A stretch of 64,000 nucleotides of DNA from Apis mellifera (GCF_003254395.2 NC_037644.1:10396086-10460085), one strand, 5' to 3'. Shown: positions 1-14,010, numbered from the stretch's first letter. The notes: generated by a model not told the origin, from the letters alone. Numbers and translations: made by a program.

Positions 1-3000
1 GATATATTATTATAATCCACTGAATATTCACGAATATTGCTATAGTGAAGATCTTGGGTGATTTGATTTGAGAAGAAAAGAGGAGAGGATGGAACGATGT
101 GTCGAGGCGAAGGCGTAGAAAGGACTGAGAGTGGATCCGGGACCGAATCCTACCATCTCGAAGGACCGTCCGACGGGAACTGTACCGTCGAACGTCGCGA
201 CGCCGGCGTCTGCGTCCCATCTGCCTATGTATATACATATATATATATATATTCTTCGTTGGACGAATATACACGCGCACACGGTCCCGCTTTTATAATA
301 TAATATTTACATGTGCACGTGAAATATATTCGGGGAAAATGCGCGTGGAAGCCCTTTCGACGCCCCAATCAAATTCCACGGAAAAAGATATTCTTGTTTT
401 CGCGATTCCATCGCTCTCCTCTCCGCGTTATAGAGATACATAAACCTAGCTAGCGTGGTTTTGTCCTTCTTTTGTGCTCTCTTCTGCTCTTCTGTCTTGT
501 CCCAACGAAATGATAGAACACGTTTGTTACGAGTAATTAAGATTATCATTAAAGAAAATTTTATTTCTCACGATTTAAATTCAAACTTTTCGAAAAATTA
601 AAATATTACTGCTCGTTGAAACTCTAATATACGAATCTTTCTGTATAACTTTTATTTTTTTGAAAATTAAGAAGGGAGGGAGGGAGATGGAGAAATTTGG
701 TTGAACGATCGTGGATCAAAATTTGTCGCTTTTCTTTTTCTCGCAGTCAATACTTTTCCCTTCGAATCGGCCTCTCCACGCAGAGCACATCCCCTTTCCG
801 CCCCCGTGACACGACGCCCCAAGAGAGCACCGCGGCGCCTCTCCACGCAGGCGTCAAGATGGCCGCTGCTTCTCGCCTCCATCCAGGCTAGATTCTCCTT
901 CGTTTAACTCGTACCAGTAATTAATAAAACGCCGTTAAGTGCTTTCGTGCCACTCGCGATCCCGCGAGTCGAGCATCCTCGAGCGGAGGAGGAACGTTCG
1001 TCGTGTGTCGTCATTTTTCCGTAATTTTGTTCCACGACGCCCTCGGTTTCGAAGAAGGGGAATGGTGAAGTGTTTCGATCGACAAATACGTTCGTTCTGC
1101 AAAAACGAGAAATATATATAAATTTTCGAACGTTGGAAAAGAAAATTTCACTCGCGAAATCGAGCGTTCTTTGTCTTCTTCCATGTAAATGAAATTCATG
1201 GTTAAAAGAGGTGGGAAAATAAGAGAATACTCGTGGCCCAGTTTCTTACTCGTATTTGCGAGAGGGAACGCTTGTTTTCGGCGATCAATAATTTGCGAGG
1301 AAATAAATGCACGTTCGTCCGTGAAAGACGGTGACCCAATTTTTGTGAAAAAAAAAAAAAACGAGGATTGGTGAATGGAAGATATATATTTATATATCCT
1401 GATTTAAATTTATAGTGTTATGCCTTGTCGAAATTTAGTATATGCACGCATTTCATTAAAATAAAAGTTCTTAGCGATAAATTCATGTATTAAAGTTGCA
1501 CCGAAACATTTTACAATTTCATTTCAGTGTGTAATCACTTTTTTTAAAATCCACGTGTAATATAATATCTTAAATCTTTGTCACAAAAATATCACATTGA
1601 AAACGACAGTATTAAGGAAAATAATAAAAGAACAGTAACTCGTCGGTTTTCTTCAATTTTCTTCGATTCTTTTTTCCCCCCTTTTCTGTTTTCGTTACAC
1701 AAATTTTATCGCACGAAACGGTTAACACATCATCACAGAACATCACCAGTGATCACATCGACGTGACGCAACAACTCCAAAAAAATTCGCATCATGCCAA
1801 CAACCCCGTCTACATCCCTCGTGCGCGTACCACAAAGGGTGTCTTTTTTTTTTTTGTAAACCCCGTGCACGATAAAAAAGAAAAAAGGAAGACCAAAAAA
1901 AAAAAAACTCGCACGTTGAAACGGCACTTCATTAAAGCGGAGAGACGACTCGACTTAACCCCTCGTCGATAAAACTAACTCGCATCGCGCAGCCGGCTGG
2001 CCGTGTATGCAAATCACTCGCGTGGGGTTCTTCCTCTTCCGTTCTCTTTCTCTCCTCTCTAACGAACCTTCTCTCTTCCTCTTTAACCCTACTCGTAGTT
2101 ATTTTTTTCTTTCTTCTTCTTCTTCTTCTTCTTTCTGTTTGGCCACGTTTCCTTCTCTGACTTTCGAGGTGCCCCATGACGGAAAAAATACCGAATGGCG
2201 GGCTCAAAGGAGGAAGCTCATTATTATTTTCACTCGTGATAGGGGCAATGGGCTCGAATTGGCGGCCATCATGCACGCTCACCCCTCCACCGAGCCGGCC
2301 CTCGATTGTTTATAAGGGTGTAGTTTTGTAGGGCGGTTCGAAACGGATTCCTCGCGGATTGACCACGTAATTTATTAATTTATTAATTTTTGTTATTGTT
2401 TTGAAATCCGCGCGACATTTCGTTGATAAAATTTTTCATTAACAAAATGAAACGCTCGTGATATAAGAATTAATTATATTTAATATTTTGGAGTCGTACG
2501 ATTATATAAGCATAAAGCTATCTTTAATTTCCTTTTTCTTGAATGAAAATTTGCCACGTGTCTCTAATTCGAATTTATTATATTCGGTTCACGATTTGAA
2601 TTGTTCAATGCTTCACTTTCACATTTATTTGGAATTGCAATAATTATTACTTTACTAGTAAAATCTTTTTAAAAAATTTCAATTTATTTTCTTTTGTAAT
2701 ATTAAAGTTACTTACTGTTTTATACTTTTATGATTATTTACATTTATGAATAAATTAGTTTACTATCCTTGATATCGATAATTCCGTTACTATTCATGTA
2801 ATTATACACAGATAATCATATCATTAAACTATTTCTCACAAATAAAATGAAATTACATTACTTTTATTAACAAAACAAGTACAGTATTTTATACAACCTG
2901 CACATGTAATAATTCAAATACAACACAGGCAGAACAACACGGTTAAAATATAAGGCGATTAAGATCCCCGAGTTTCATCAATTTGTTCCACTTCCGGCAT

Positions 3001-3174
3001 GGGAAAGGATGTACAAGTATCGAAGGCATGCCGGAAAGAAAGTCACTCCACGTATGCAAGTTCTCTTCTCACACGAGAGAAATCGTTCGATAAATCAAAT
3101 CAGAGAATCATTGTGGGCCTCAGGTAGGTCAGAATGGCAGAGAAGAAGAGGAAAGGCGCAGAAGAATTGTTCGT

Positions 3175-3208
<34 letters not shown>

Positions 3209-6200
3209 CGTGAGAATGAAAAGCGCGAGGAACGATATTCAAATTTCGTACCCTCGTTAGCCCCGAAAATCTGAATGTGCAATAATTTATCATCGGGCCC
3301 CGCTGAGGTGAGCGGCCGCACAATACCGACTACCTGCATGCATAATTTATGCCGATGATTTTCAAGGAAGCGGACGGGGCCCAAGGAGGAAAGGGTTGCT
3401 CCGTATCAGGACCGTATCTTCCACCTCTCCTCCATCTATCTCTTAAAAAACGTAAACTGTGGTAAATTTTGTGAAAAAATTTTGGAAAATTTTATCAAGG
3501 ATTGAGAAATTTTTCTGTAATTATTCTCCATAGGGTATCTTTGATTCAAGAAATTTGAAAGGAGAAATAAAAATATTTATGGAAATGGAAATAAAAGAAA
3601 AAAAAAAGTTTTATTTTTCTTGAGCAAACATTGGGAATTGGTATCGTTGATGTATAATTTGAGCATAATTTAAGCATAAAATAAAATCATTAGATAAAGG
3701 ATTAATAAATATTAAATTTTATGTAATTATTAAGATTATTAAGATATTCTGATTATTTCAATGAATAATTATTACACTTATTATTATTTTCGTAAACAAT
3801 TTCACAGAGAATTTAAAAAATCAACGACGAAGTAAGAAAGTAAGATTACTCTATTTTTGTAAACCAGATTTGGAGCCAGGCTGATACGGTACTGGCCTAA
3901 TTCGGTTGCCCTCTTCCGGATGGCCCATTGTCAGGTAATATGCATATGCTCTAGATCGTGTCACAGACATGTACCTGCCGGTACAGGAAAGGAGCGTTCA
4001 ACCCTTCTTTTTTTTTTTTTATTATTATTTTTTTTCTTTCTCCATCGAGCGAAGGAGACCTCTTTTTATTTGTGAAGGATGAAAGGAAAAAAGAGAGAGA
4101 GAGAGAGAGAGAGACGTCCCCGTGATTCGGATGCGAGGCAGAAACCTACCCCCGTGGTCCCATCCTGCTTTTTCATGGTGAAAAGACGTCCGATGGGGGT
4201 CGATTCAATGCTCTTCTAATTATATGCAAAGACGTACGAAACTACCTATGTACCCTGCCAGGATTTACATAAGAAACCGAGCGATACGCTTACGTAACGT
4301 ACAAACCATATCCGGAAATGCGCTTGCGGATGTTGAGAGCGTATTGAACGTAAGGAACGACGACTCCTTCGATATTATTTGGTCGAAGGAACGAGATTTT
4401 ATGCAAGATTAATTTAATTATTTCCTTTCCCCACGCGAACAATAGGATAAATTCAAATTTCCATCATTTAAAAAAATACATCCAATTCTAAAAATATTTT
4501 TAAAAATTTCTCTGAAAAAAATCTTTTCAAGAATCGTCAACAAGTATACCTTAATTTAAACGCTAATTCAATGAAAAAATACAAAAAATGCAATTGCAAC
4601 AAATATAAATCAACAATAATAATCGCAACAACGAAAACAATTCTCTTCCGAGCGAGGCGAAAGAGAATTATCATCGCCCTTCCTCCGAATCGATTGGACG
4701 CGATTCAAAATCGAGGCTAAAAATTGGCAGTGATCTTTCCTTCCATCCGTTCCTTCCCCCGTTTCGCGCGAACCGCGAACGAACATCTCCCGTCTCGCTC
4801 GCTCCCACCCTCCGCCCCAATCCTACCATCTCGCTTGCACCCAAGGCGAGAGAGATCGCGCCACGAAATCATCGTCCTGCATCCTCTCCATCGGTTTCCT
4901 CCGCTTATATACGTACATACATAATATATTACGCGTATACGCGCGCGCGCACACAGATGCGCCGCGGTATAGACAGGCGAGGAGGAGAGGGGAGGAGGAG
5001 GAGGAGGAGGAGGAAAGGAACAGGTACTATCGATGCATGTATGAGTTATCGTCGGGGCCCAAATTGCTTGCCAACCGGTGATGTAGAGCCCCGGGCCGAA
5101 GATTTATTTCTTCGAGGGTGGGACAGAGAGGGAGGAGGGGTGGAAACCAGAATCACGATGCGCCACGCCAGCATCGGATCCTCGCGCGAGCGGAAGAGGT
5201 TTTCGAGGAGGAGTGTGCTTGCTGCTCTATGGTATTATCTTCTTCTCGGTGACGTCGAGGCCAATTTCACCACAGGGAAAATTCTCTTTTTCTTTCTTTC
5301 TTTTTTTTTCCCTTTTTTGTTTTACAATGCCACGATCTCTGGAAAAGTAACGTTCTTCTCTTCAAGTCTTTCCTTCCTTCCTTTCTTTCCAGTTCGATAC
5401 GATCGAAATTGGCCTCGATCGGAGTCGAAAATCTTGTCCAACTCTCCTTCTTTTCTTCTCCACCTTCAGTATTGTGAAACTACCCCTTCTCTTCCCACGA
5501 CAAATCGAGCGACCGTCTATGGTAAAATTGATAAAAGCGGAACCGGTCGGTGATCGAAACGATACGTGGATGATGGTGTGTTAGGATCGACGGCGGTGTT
5601 TTTTTTTCCTTTTTTTCAGAGGAAGATTGTAACGTGCACGCACAACCGTATGGATGTAATCCGTTGGCGAATAACGTTCTTTGATGTCGTCCTTGAGGAA
5701 TCCTGGAACGGTGGCAGGGAATATCGATATTCCACGGTTGTATCGCACGAAATTTCAAGCATGGCCGAGCCGTTTGATGACAAACGCACCCTCGCACGCA
5801 GGGGGTGGAAATCGAAATGCGTCCACCCCGTGGTACGCCATAGGGGGACGAATTCGACCAATTGATGGGTTTGGGGGGGGGGGGGGTCGATGTCGATCAA
5901 TCGGCAAACTCGTAGCTCAAAGCCAATGGCCATTCCTATTCCACTGACCCTGTTTGTTCGCCGCTTGTTTTACCGATCAATCGAGTTTCCTTTTCTCTCT
6001 CTCTCTCTCTCTCGCTCGCTCTCTATTTTTTTTCCTTTTTTCGTTTTCCATTTTTTTCGTCACGAAAATACTGCTATCACGGTAGGTATGAAATATGTGT
6101 TTTCAAAATACCGAAGCCTCTGTCGTTTTCACTTTTATTGGTGGCTTTTTCCGGGTAACAAAACTCTTCGATGGTTAAAAGCATCTTCAAAAATTGGAAA

Positions 6201-6600
6201 AATCTGTTCACCGATTTTCACCGTTTCCCCAGTGTTATTTATCGCGCGATATTCTGCAATACCTTTTTTTTTTCATCGTTCTTTTCGTAATTCCATTCCG
6301 AGAGCACGATTTTAATTTGACAAAAACGTCATTTATTAGAAATCATTGAGAAACGATTATTTTTAATAACAATTAATCAAACTAAGAACTACGAGAGTAG
6401 TCAGTTAATGGATCAGGCTCGAAAATAATCCATGATCACTGATGATAATTTTTACACTTAACGTCGTTCACGTCACGTTAACTTTAAATTTTTCAAAATT
6501 TTATTACGTGAACGAGATCACCGGGGGTAAGAATACGTGGAGTGTTTGCAAAATCTAAGCGACACCATCTCGTAACATTTTCCCCGGCGACTAAAAAATT
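1..6600. other. Gene-free mosaic non-coding DNA
   Basis: No open frame here looks like protein. The longest (4957-5553, + strand) is arginine-rich at its start because it crosses a GGA-repeat tract and phenylalanine-rich later because it crosses T-rich tracts. The stretch holds GA/CT microsatellites (3184-3208, 4092-4114, 5995-6013), a run of 15 G at 5873-5887, and GC-rich islands near 780-900, 2150-2300, 3290-3400 and 4740-5260. A POU octamer ATGCAAAT lies at 2007-2014. A YY1/Pho-like AAGATGGCCGC lies at 857-867. The stretch is intron or intergenic; the sequence alone does not decide which. Confidence 0.6.
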
Positions 6601-6630
6601 CCACGAGTATCGTTGGCGTGGCGGCTCAAC

Positions 6631-6660
6631 ATGGCGGCCGCGTGCACAGCCGATGCCAAG
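6631..6660 (+). CDS. Possible first coding exon ending at a splice donor (speculative)
   Basis: In a GC-rich patch, an ATG in good context (CAACATGG) is followed by ten codons, MAAACTADAK, and then AAG|GTAAAC, a good insect splice donor. The frame also stays open past the donor to about 6876, so splicing is not forced. The same ATG forms an AACATGGCGGC motif of the kind bound by YY1/Pho near transcription starts. If real, this would be the short first coding exon of a + strand gene with a long first intron. It ends in phase 0, while the exon at 48769 needs an incoming phase with two bases already used, so the two cannot join directly. I see no other support. It could equally be a regulatory CpG-rich patch. 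Confidence 0.15.
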
Positions 6661-9600
6661 GTAAACAAGAAAACCGATCCCCGGCTGCCTCCGACTTTGC
6701 GGCTCGTTTCGTGTACCGGCGAGTTTGCTTTTGTATATCGTCGAATATCCTGTGAAACGAGCCGTCCATTGATTCGATCGGACAGCAGCATCGCAGGTAC
6801 ATATCGCGTTCGTGGCGCCCTTCTCGCGCCCATCCGAACCCTATCTGGCTTCCGTCTCGTTCCTCGCACCGTTTAAAAACCCTTTGTCCGGCCTTAAAGC
6901 GACCTCTCTCTCTCCCTCTCTCGTTCGCTCTAACGTCGTTGCAAACGCGCGGCCACAATGCGGAATCCCACCGCCTTTGTACCGACCCGTCCTCGCGAGC
7001 ACAATACGCTGCGGTTACCGCCTTAACCACCCCGTGCCTCCTTTTTCTTCCTTCTCTCTCTCTCCTTCTCTTTTTTCTACGGGGCGAGCCATGCGTGAGT
7101 TATTAGCATATGGTATCATATGTATTTTCGATGGATATCGGCCAGATAGGGGGATTTGCTCCACCGATTATCCGCCGATTTTTGTTAGTCGGGTGAATAG
7201 CATTGTTTCGAAGGTTTTTAACGAGTAAATCTTATTGTTGCTTGAATTTTATTAATGCTTGTTTATATATTTGTTTCTGGATATCGTTGATCGAGTAATA
7301 ACAATATTTGGAAGTGGACGATGTGTATTATTTTACGAATGTTGAGAGTTGACGAAATAGAAGAAGAAGAAGAAGTAATTCAAAATTGTTTCTCGACAGA
7401 CAATTATTCGAGCATAAACGCGAGATTAATCGAGAGGCGCGTGGAATAGAAAAATCCGTTGTTGTGCGCGAGTAACAACGGCCCTCCCCTTTTTATATCT
7501 CGTTAACCCCCTTGGGGAAATGCTGATTACCACGGGGAACAGGGTATCGTGGCCGGGATCTGCGATGGACGTAAATACAGCGCATTAAATATACGAGAAA
7601 ATTATTTTTTTTTCTTTTTTCCACGGGGAGGCCGCGTCAGAGAGATTTTAGAGAGAATCGGGGGGAGGGAAGGGCTCGGCCGGTGTCGTTCCCGAACGTA
7701 AGTCAAGTTGGTGTAATTTCATAGCGTGGCAGCGCCATCGCGAGAAATAAGCGTTTGGCGCCGCGTGCAGTTGATTGTGACGTATGATACTCGTACATTA
7801 TGCAGCTCCGCGCTTCGTCTCGGTTTCGAGTTTCGACATTTTTCTCCGTGCTTTATTACACGCTCGAGATATTTCTGCCCCCGCGGCGATACATCCGCGG
7901 GGCGAATGGACACGTGGAGAGAGAAAGAGAGGGAGGGAGAGAGCGTGAACGAGTTGTACACGCGCGTGTTGGTGTATCTATACGTATTTTATAATAGTCG
8001 TAAACAGGAGTGGGCCGTGCGAAATAAAACAAGAGTTATTATCCGCGGGATATTGCATTCCACGAGTCGCCTGTTTAAATCCCGTAATAGTAAAATTCGC
8101 GTCCGATGGATGAATGTCTCGAGTCCAAAAAATTCGAGTTCCAAAGTCGAGTTTAATCTCCAGTTAAATCCATGTTTCTTCGTTTGTTCACAGCGTGTTG
8201 AATTCGTGATTCGTGTCGTATCGTATTGAAATTTCTATTTCTAGATTTAATTGAATATATAAGGATTTGATGATTTTTATATTTTTTTTTTTTAAATTGA
8301 TTAATAGATGTTTTGGATTTGGATATTTTTCAATAATGGGATAAAAGAAAATCTTTTTTGTGCCTATTAAAATTCAATCTCTCATCCTTAAACTTGACAC
8401 AGCAAGAGTAACTACTTGATGACCTTCCCTAAGATTTAATTAATTATCTCTATGCAGAAAGATGCGTGTATCTAAAAACATTATAGTAATCAAGATGGGA
8501 TAATTATTCTCTAAATTCATATTACAATTCTTTTCCAATAAAAAAGTGTCATAAAATGTTTAAAGAGAATTAAAAAGTGTGCCTATTGTTGTAGAGGGAT
8601 GATAATTCTGAAAACTCTGTTGACACGTCAGACCGATCTAGTGGTGAATTTGTAAATGACACTAGCATGACGGAAGTTTGGGGTCGATAAAACAGCTCAC
8701 CCTTTTCGACCCTCCGCATCGTATCGATGCGGCAGAATTCTTTCTTAAGGGGTAACTTTTTTTTTCGAAGCCAGCGACCCACTCGGTCCTGAACGGTACT
8801 AATGCGTTCCTTCAACTTCCCTTTCCTCCCTGGATTTCAACCCTGGATATATAATTCTTCGAAAGCAGAAAAAAAAATATCCATTCGTAAAATATATTTT
8901 TTTTTTCAATATTTGAATAATTTTATTTCGGATTAATTAAATTAAATTTTCTATTTTCGATATATATCTTAAATAATTAATATAATTAAAATATCATTTG
9001 CTCGAATATTCTTTAATAAAATATTATATTACATTGATCACTGAGAATGAAAGTAGAATAAAATGTAAAAAATTTTGAAAGACAGAATATATATATATCC
9101 ATATGCGCCTAAGATTGAGCAACCAGACATTCTGTGATGAAGGGGTTAAAGGGTGAGTCGATTCTAATATACATAATGTTCACTCCTAGGGTTAGGCAAC
9201 CTGACAATCAACTACGTCACATAGGTATCGTAACGCGACAGCTCGCCTCCCTTAAACGTGTAATTATTCAAATTATCCCGCCCTAGGAAATTATCAAATA
9301 TTTACAATTATTTTACAAAACAAATCTCATTATATTAATCTCTCAAAGAAACTATCAGTCAGCATATAAGATGAGATATACGCGTATCTTTTTCGAGAAA
9401 ATAAGAAAAGCTCTCATATAAGTAATCATAAATCATAAATCAAAACTTTAGAAAACGCTATCAGACAACCGATGAATTTTACCCCCATTTTTCACCCCCT
9501 CCCGCCGCTAAAACCATCGCGCCATATTTTCGCACATAAGTGGTCCGGAAATTACGTGCTCCCCGAAGGGAGGAAGTATAGGATACTTGTCGCATCCGCA

Positions 9601-12036
9601 AAAAGCACACTCCATGATTCCACGCCATGAAATTCGCAATTTCACGGACCCCTAGAAATCTACGGGGCCGATCTCGAGTCGTCTCGAATCGCGCAACGCG
9701 ACGAACCACGGCCGGAATGAAAATTTTTCGACAATTTTTTGGAAAGCCTCGTTAGGAACAGGTATCATCGGTTTGATAACTGTAGTAAACGATCAAGGAG
9801 GACCTTGTGGAGAGGAATCATTTCCCTGGGACAAAGGAAAGTATTTATCGCATCCACGAGACGAGGGATGGACTTTTTGCCAGCGAGTTTTTATTATTAG
9901 GCTAGGCTATAGAACCCTTCATTACGTGGAACACTCTTTGTCCATCGAGGGTGATGGACCCTGGTACATTCTCGACCGTTCTTTTCCGAAAGGAAATGAC
10001 CAAAGAAGGGGGGGAGAGGAGGGCGAAGAATTCTTTCGAGACGACACGAGACGAGAAGGAAAAGTCGTTTCGCGTTTGAGACCCGCCGACAAAGACCACC
10101 ACCACCACCGTTCATTTGGACTTTCTTAATGACGGGATCGTTAGCCCCTGATAGCCCAAAAGCTTTACATCCTTCTTTACGATTCGACGATCTTTGCCGC
10201 TTCGTTAACGAGAAGACTGGTGTGGAATTGGTTTGTGATGACTTTTCAAATTGCATGGAAAATTATTTGAGAGAGAAGAAATTTATTCCATCGTTCTATG
10301 AAATTTTGATGACTTCTTTCTCGATAATATTTATAGATTTATTTCTCGTTTTATCTTATTTATAGAGAATATCGATTATTAATTTTAATTTTCGATCAAA
10401 ACTTATTTTGTGAAGAGAAAAAAGAAAATGTTAAATTATATTTGGCTAACTTTTCATCGTATAATTTTTCATATATATGTATAATTTAAGAAAAATTATA
10501 TTTTTGATTAATTTCTTGATTAAAAATTCGCGTACCACAACTCGGCAAACAATTTACAATCTACAATAAACGAGAAACTATACAGAATGGTTTCATCAGC
10601 GTACCACACATATCCCGAATTCTATAAACATAATTAGTTATATTTAACTGAGCATCGAGGGGGGTTACAATGTTGTTTAACGCGAGCATTGGCATTTCAA
10701 TTTTGCCCACTGCTTACTTATGGGGTTGTTTGCCACCGTTTATACAACAACGTGTATCAACAGGAAACTACGACCGGATACCAAATAATTTGGCCATCGT
10801 TCCTCGTAAAGAGCACGCCCTAATAACCGTTAGCCGTTACATTATCTGTTTACTCGAAAATGAAATGTCTAGTGTCCGCACGTATGCATTACTACTTATA
10901 CTTGAAAAACATAATTCTCTGGTTGTAGAAATCTATTTTCGTAAAAACATTATGAATTGCAGAAAAATTATTATCGTGTTTCCATTTGTTAAATTGTTAA
11001 ATTCGAAGAAAGTTTTGTAATATAACAAACTATTATTAAATATCGATATTATTCTATTAATTTGAGAATATGTGAACACGGAGGAGATATTTCTAATAAA
11101 TTTATTAAATGTGGAATTGGTAAATTTTGTTCATACATTACGATAATATAAACTTAATTATCGGGATGGTCTCCATTATTCGATTAAGTCATATGAGAAT
11201 TTGTAAACAGAAATGTACATTTCTGTAAAGTTATTATAATGTTTGAATACTTGTTAGAATAATTGGTGAACGAATCTAAATTGATCCTGGATACAATTAT
11301 CCTGGACCATAATCTATAAATAATTTCTTAAACTTTCCATAAATCAATATTTTAAAATATCGTCATGTAATTTTACAATTTTTTCCAACAAATGCTGGAA
11401 AAGTGACGATAAACATCCCCGTTTCCTATCAATCTATTTTCACAGCATTGAAACCGCAATGGCCGACTAGCGAGATAATGAGACGTCTCGATCTGCGATT
11501 GCGGGCGTCGAGATAGGGATATCGCGATTGGTAGTAAGAGGTAGCCGGGATTTATAATTGATGAGGGCTGTAGAACGACGCCGAGGTGTCGTTATCCACG
11601 CTGACAAGATAATACTCGCGAAAGCCGAGAGCTCTCTCTCTCTCTCTCTCTCTCCTCCTTTCGTCTTTCTCCTCCATCCTCGCCCTCGTCTCTCGCTTCT
11701 TCGTCCCTCTGCACACCCCCTTCGCACTCGTCCCGCCTTTCTCACCCCGATAGCACTCCTATTTCCCTACGCTCGAGGGCCCTCTCTCACCTGACAGCCC
11801 TTCAAGGAACGACCGACTACCACGATAACGACCAGCCACTGTATGCATGCGAATACATTATATAACGGCGACTGTTACGCCTACTGAAAAGTTCCTGTCG
11901 CCGTGCCGATGATTGGAAAGAGGAAGAAGAAACGGAGGGAAAAAAGAATATATATATATATATGATCGTATCGAGGAATAATTTTAATGCCGGTTTAACG
12001 ATGCCAGCGCCTCTATGGGGCGGATGGCAAAGCAGG
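6661..12036. other. Gene-free non-coding DNA
   Basis: There are no recognisable exons. GC-rich patches lie at 6661-7080 and 7640-8110, and between them the sequence is AT-rich. The second patch contains an inverted repeat with all-GC arms (7879-7902). A CT microsatellite spans 11632-11654. A sub-region at 8620-8720 and one at 9100-9250 are less repetitive and richer in mixed sequence than their surroundings, as conserved non-coding elements often are, but this needs comparison with another genome. Frames at 9773-10129 and 10670-11020 are open for 118 and 116 codons but resemble nothing I know. Confidence 0.55.
7879..7902. repeat. Inverted repeat with all-GC arms
   Basis: The arms are CCCCGCGG (7879-7886) and CCGCGGGG (7895-7902), separated by an 8-base loop CGATACAT. 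Eight G:C pairs would make a very stable hairpin if transcribed. It sits in a CpG-rich patch. Confidence 0.7.
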
Positions 12037-12541
12037 ATCATGGTCGTTGCAGAGAATAAAAGACAGAATATTAATAAAAATTAATCGAGAATGGATTTTG
12101 AAATTTATTAAGCGATTGTTATACAATTAATTTAGATATTTGATATTATGTGTATTGGTCGTTGGTATCATGGTCGTTGCAGAAAATAAAAGATGGAATA
12201 TTAATAAAAATTAATCGAGGAATTTTGGGGTTTATTAAGCGATTGTTATACGGTGAAATTAATTTAGATATTTGATATTATGTGTATTGGTATCATGGTC
12301 GTTGCAGAAAATAAAAGATGGAATATTAATAAAAATTAATCGAGGAATTTTGGGGTTTATTAAGCGATTGTTATACAGTGAAATTAATTTAGATATTTGA
12401 TATTATGTGTATTGGTATCATGGTCGTTGCAGAAAATAAAAGATGGAATATTAATAAAAATTAATCGAGGAATTTTGGGGTTTATTAAGCGATTGTTATA
12501 CGGTGAAATTAATTTAGATATTTGATATTATGTACATATTG
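12037..12541. repeat. Tandem array, four copies of a ~125-130 base unit
   Basis: The phrase TGGTCGTTGCAGA recurs at 12041, 12171, 12296 and 12421, giving steps of 130, 125 and 125 bases. Copies two to four are almost identical (for example GGTGAAATTAATTTAG versus AGTGAAATTAATTTAG). The first copy is more diverged and carries an extra GGTCGTT near its junction. The last copy runs out near 12541 in a region of TA-rich sequence. The near identity of the inner copies indicates recent expansion or homogenisation. The unit contains no long open frame. No resemblance to the adjacent array starting at 12886 is evident. Confidence 0.95.
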
Positions 12542-12885
12542 GAAGAAAAGGTAATTTTTAAGAGAAAATATTATATATATATGAGAAACTGATTTATATT
12601 TAATTTCGTGATAAATTTAGGAAGAAAATAATATACAAAAGAAGAATCGTGACGCAATCCATATTTCATTGAATGAGACGTAGCTGCGTAATAGGCATAT
12701 CGGCTTTTGAGATCGGCTTTTCTTCATTTCAAGAACGAAAAGGTCCGAGATTGCCGCCATTTCCCTACGGAGCACCTTTGATAAGGAAGCTTCGAAGATT
12801 TATGTCCTCGGTGACCCCTCCTTTTCCCTTTTTGTCCCCTCCCTTTTCAATCTCGTACACTCTCACCGTTCCCGTATATATCTAA
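12542..12885. other. Spacer between two tandem arrays
   Basis: About 345 bases of single-copy sequence separate the arrays. The left part is TA-rich and the right part (12670-12870) is GC-richer with pyrimidine runs. There is no convincing exon. Confidence 0.5.
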
Positions 12886-14010
12886 GATATTTCTTCACTT
12901 CTAATTACACGATTACCCTTAATACGTATTTCAATATGCGTAATTATCCTCAATCGACAGAGAATCAAATAACTATCCGATTATTTATTCCTTTGGTAGA
13001 AGGAGAAAAGTATTTCAATTAAAATTCTAAATTCTGGGTGCACAATATTTAATTGACAAAACTTCTTCTGATAATGATATTTCTTCACTCCTAATTACAC
13101 GATTACCTTAATATTTCAATATTTGCGTAATTATCCTCAATCGACAGAGAATCAAATAACTATCCGATTATTTATTTCTTTGGTAGAAGGAGAAAAGTGT
13201 TTCAATTAAAATTCTAAATTTTGGGAGTACGATATTTAATTGACAAAACAAATTCTTCTGACAATGATATTTCTTCATTCCTAATTACCTTACTATTTCA
13301 ATATTTGCGTAATTATCCTCAATCGACAGAGACTCTGTCAAATAACTATCCGATTATTTATTCCTTTGATGAAAGGAGAAAAGTATTTCAATTAAAATTC
13401 TAAATTCTGGGTGCACAATATTTAATTGATAAAACTTCTTCTGATAATGATATTTCTTCACTCCTAATTACACGATTACCTTAATATTTCAATATTTGCG
13501 TAATTATCCTCAATCGACAGAGAATCAAATAACTATCCGATTATTTATTCCTTTGGTAGAAGGAGAAAAGTATTTCAATTAAAATTCTAAATTCTGGGTG
13601 CACAATATTTAATTGACAAAACTTCTTCTGATAATGATATTTCTTCACTCCTAATTACACGATTACCTTAATATTTCAATATTTGCGTAATTATCCTCAA
13701 TCGACAGAGAATCAAATAACTATCCGATTATTTATTCCTTTGGTAGAAGGAGAAAAGTATTTCAATTAAAATTCTAAATTCTGGGTGCACAATATTTAAT
13801 TGATAAAATTTCTTCTGACAATGATATTTCTTCACTCCTAATTACACGATTACCCTTAATACGTATTTCAATATGCGTAATTATCCTCAATCGACAGAGA
13901 ATCAAATAACTATCCGATTATTTATTCTTTTGGTAGAAGGAGAAAAGTATTTCAATTAAAATTCTAAATTCTGAGAGTACGATATTTAATTGACAAAACT
14001 TTTTCTAACA
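12886..14010. repeat. Tandem array, six copies of a ~183-190 base unit
   Basis: The phrase TTCTTCA after GATAT begins copies at 12891, 13081, 13271, 13454, 13641 and 13828, so the steps are 190, 190, 183, 187 and 187. Each copy carries the same internal landmarks: CTAATTAC, CCTCAATCGACAGAGA, AACTATCCGATTATTTATT, AGGAGAAAAGT, and TTTAATTGA near the end. The copies differ by small changes: ATACGTATTTCAATATGCG in the first and last copies, ATATTTCAATATTTGCG in the inner ones, and a small insertion ACTCTGTC in the third. The outer copies resemble each other more than the inner ones, which is typical of arrays homogenised by unequal exchange. The units do not encode protein. Confidence 0.97.

Noticed and set aside
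4957..5553. 198-codon open frame on the + strand
   Set aside because: It starts in a GGA repeat (poly-Arg/Gly) and passes through T tracts (poly-Phe). It is not protein-like.
10670..11020. 116-codon frame with fairly normal amino-acid composition
   Set aside because: There is no similarity I recognise, no splice sites or poly(A) context, and the second half is an AT-rich Ile/Lys/Leu reading.
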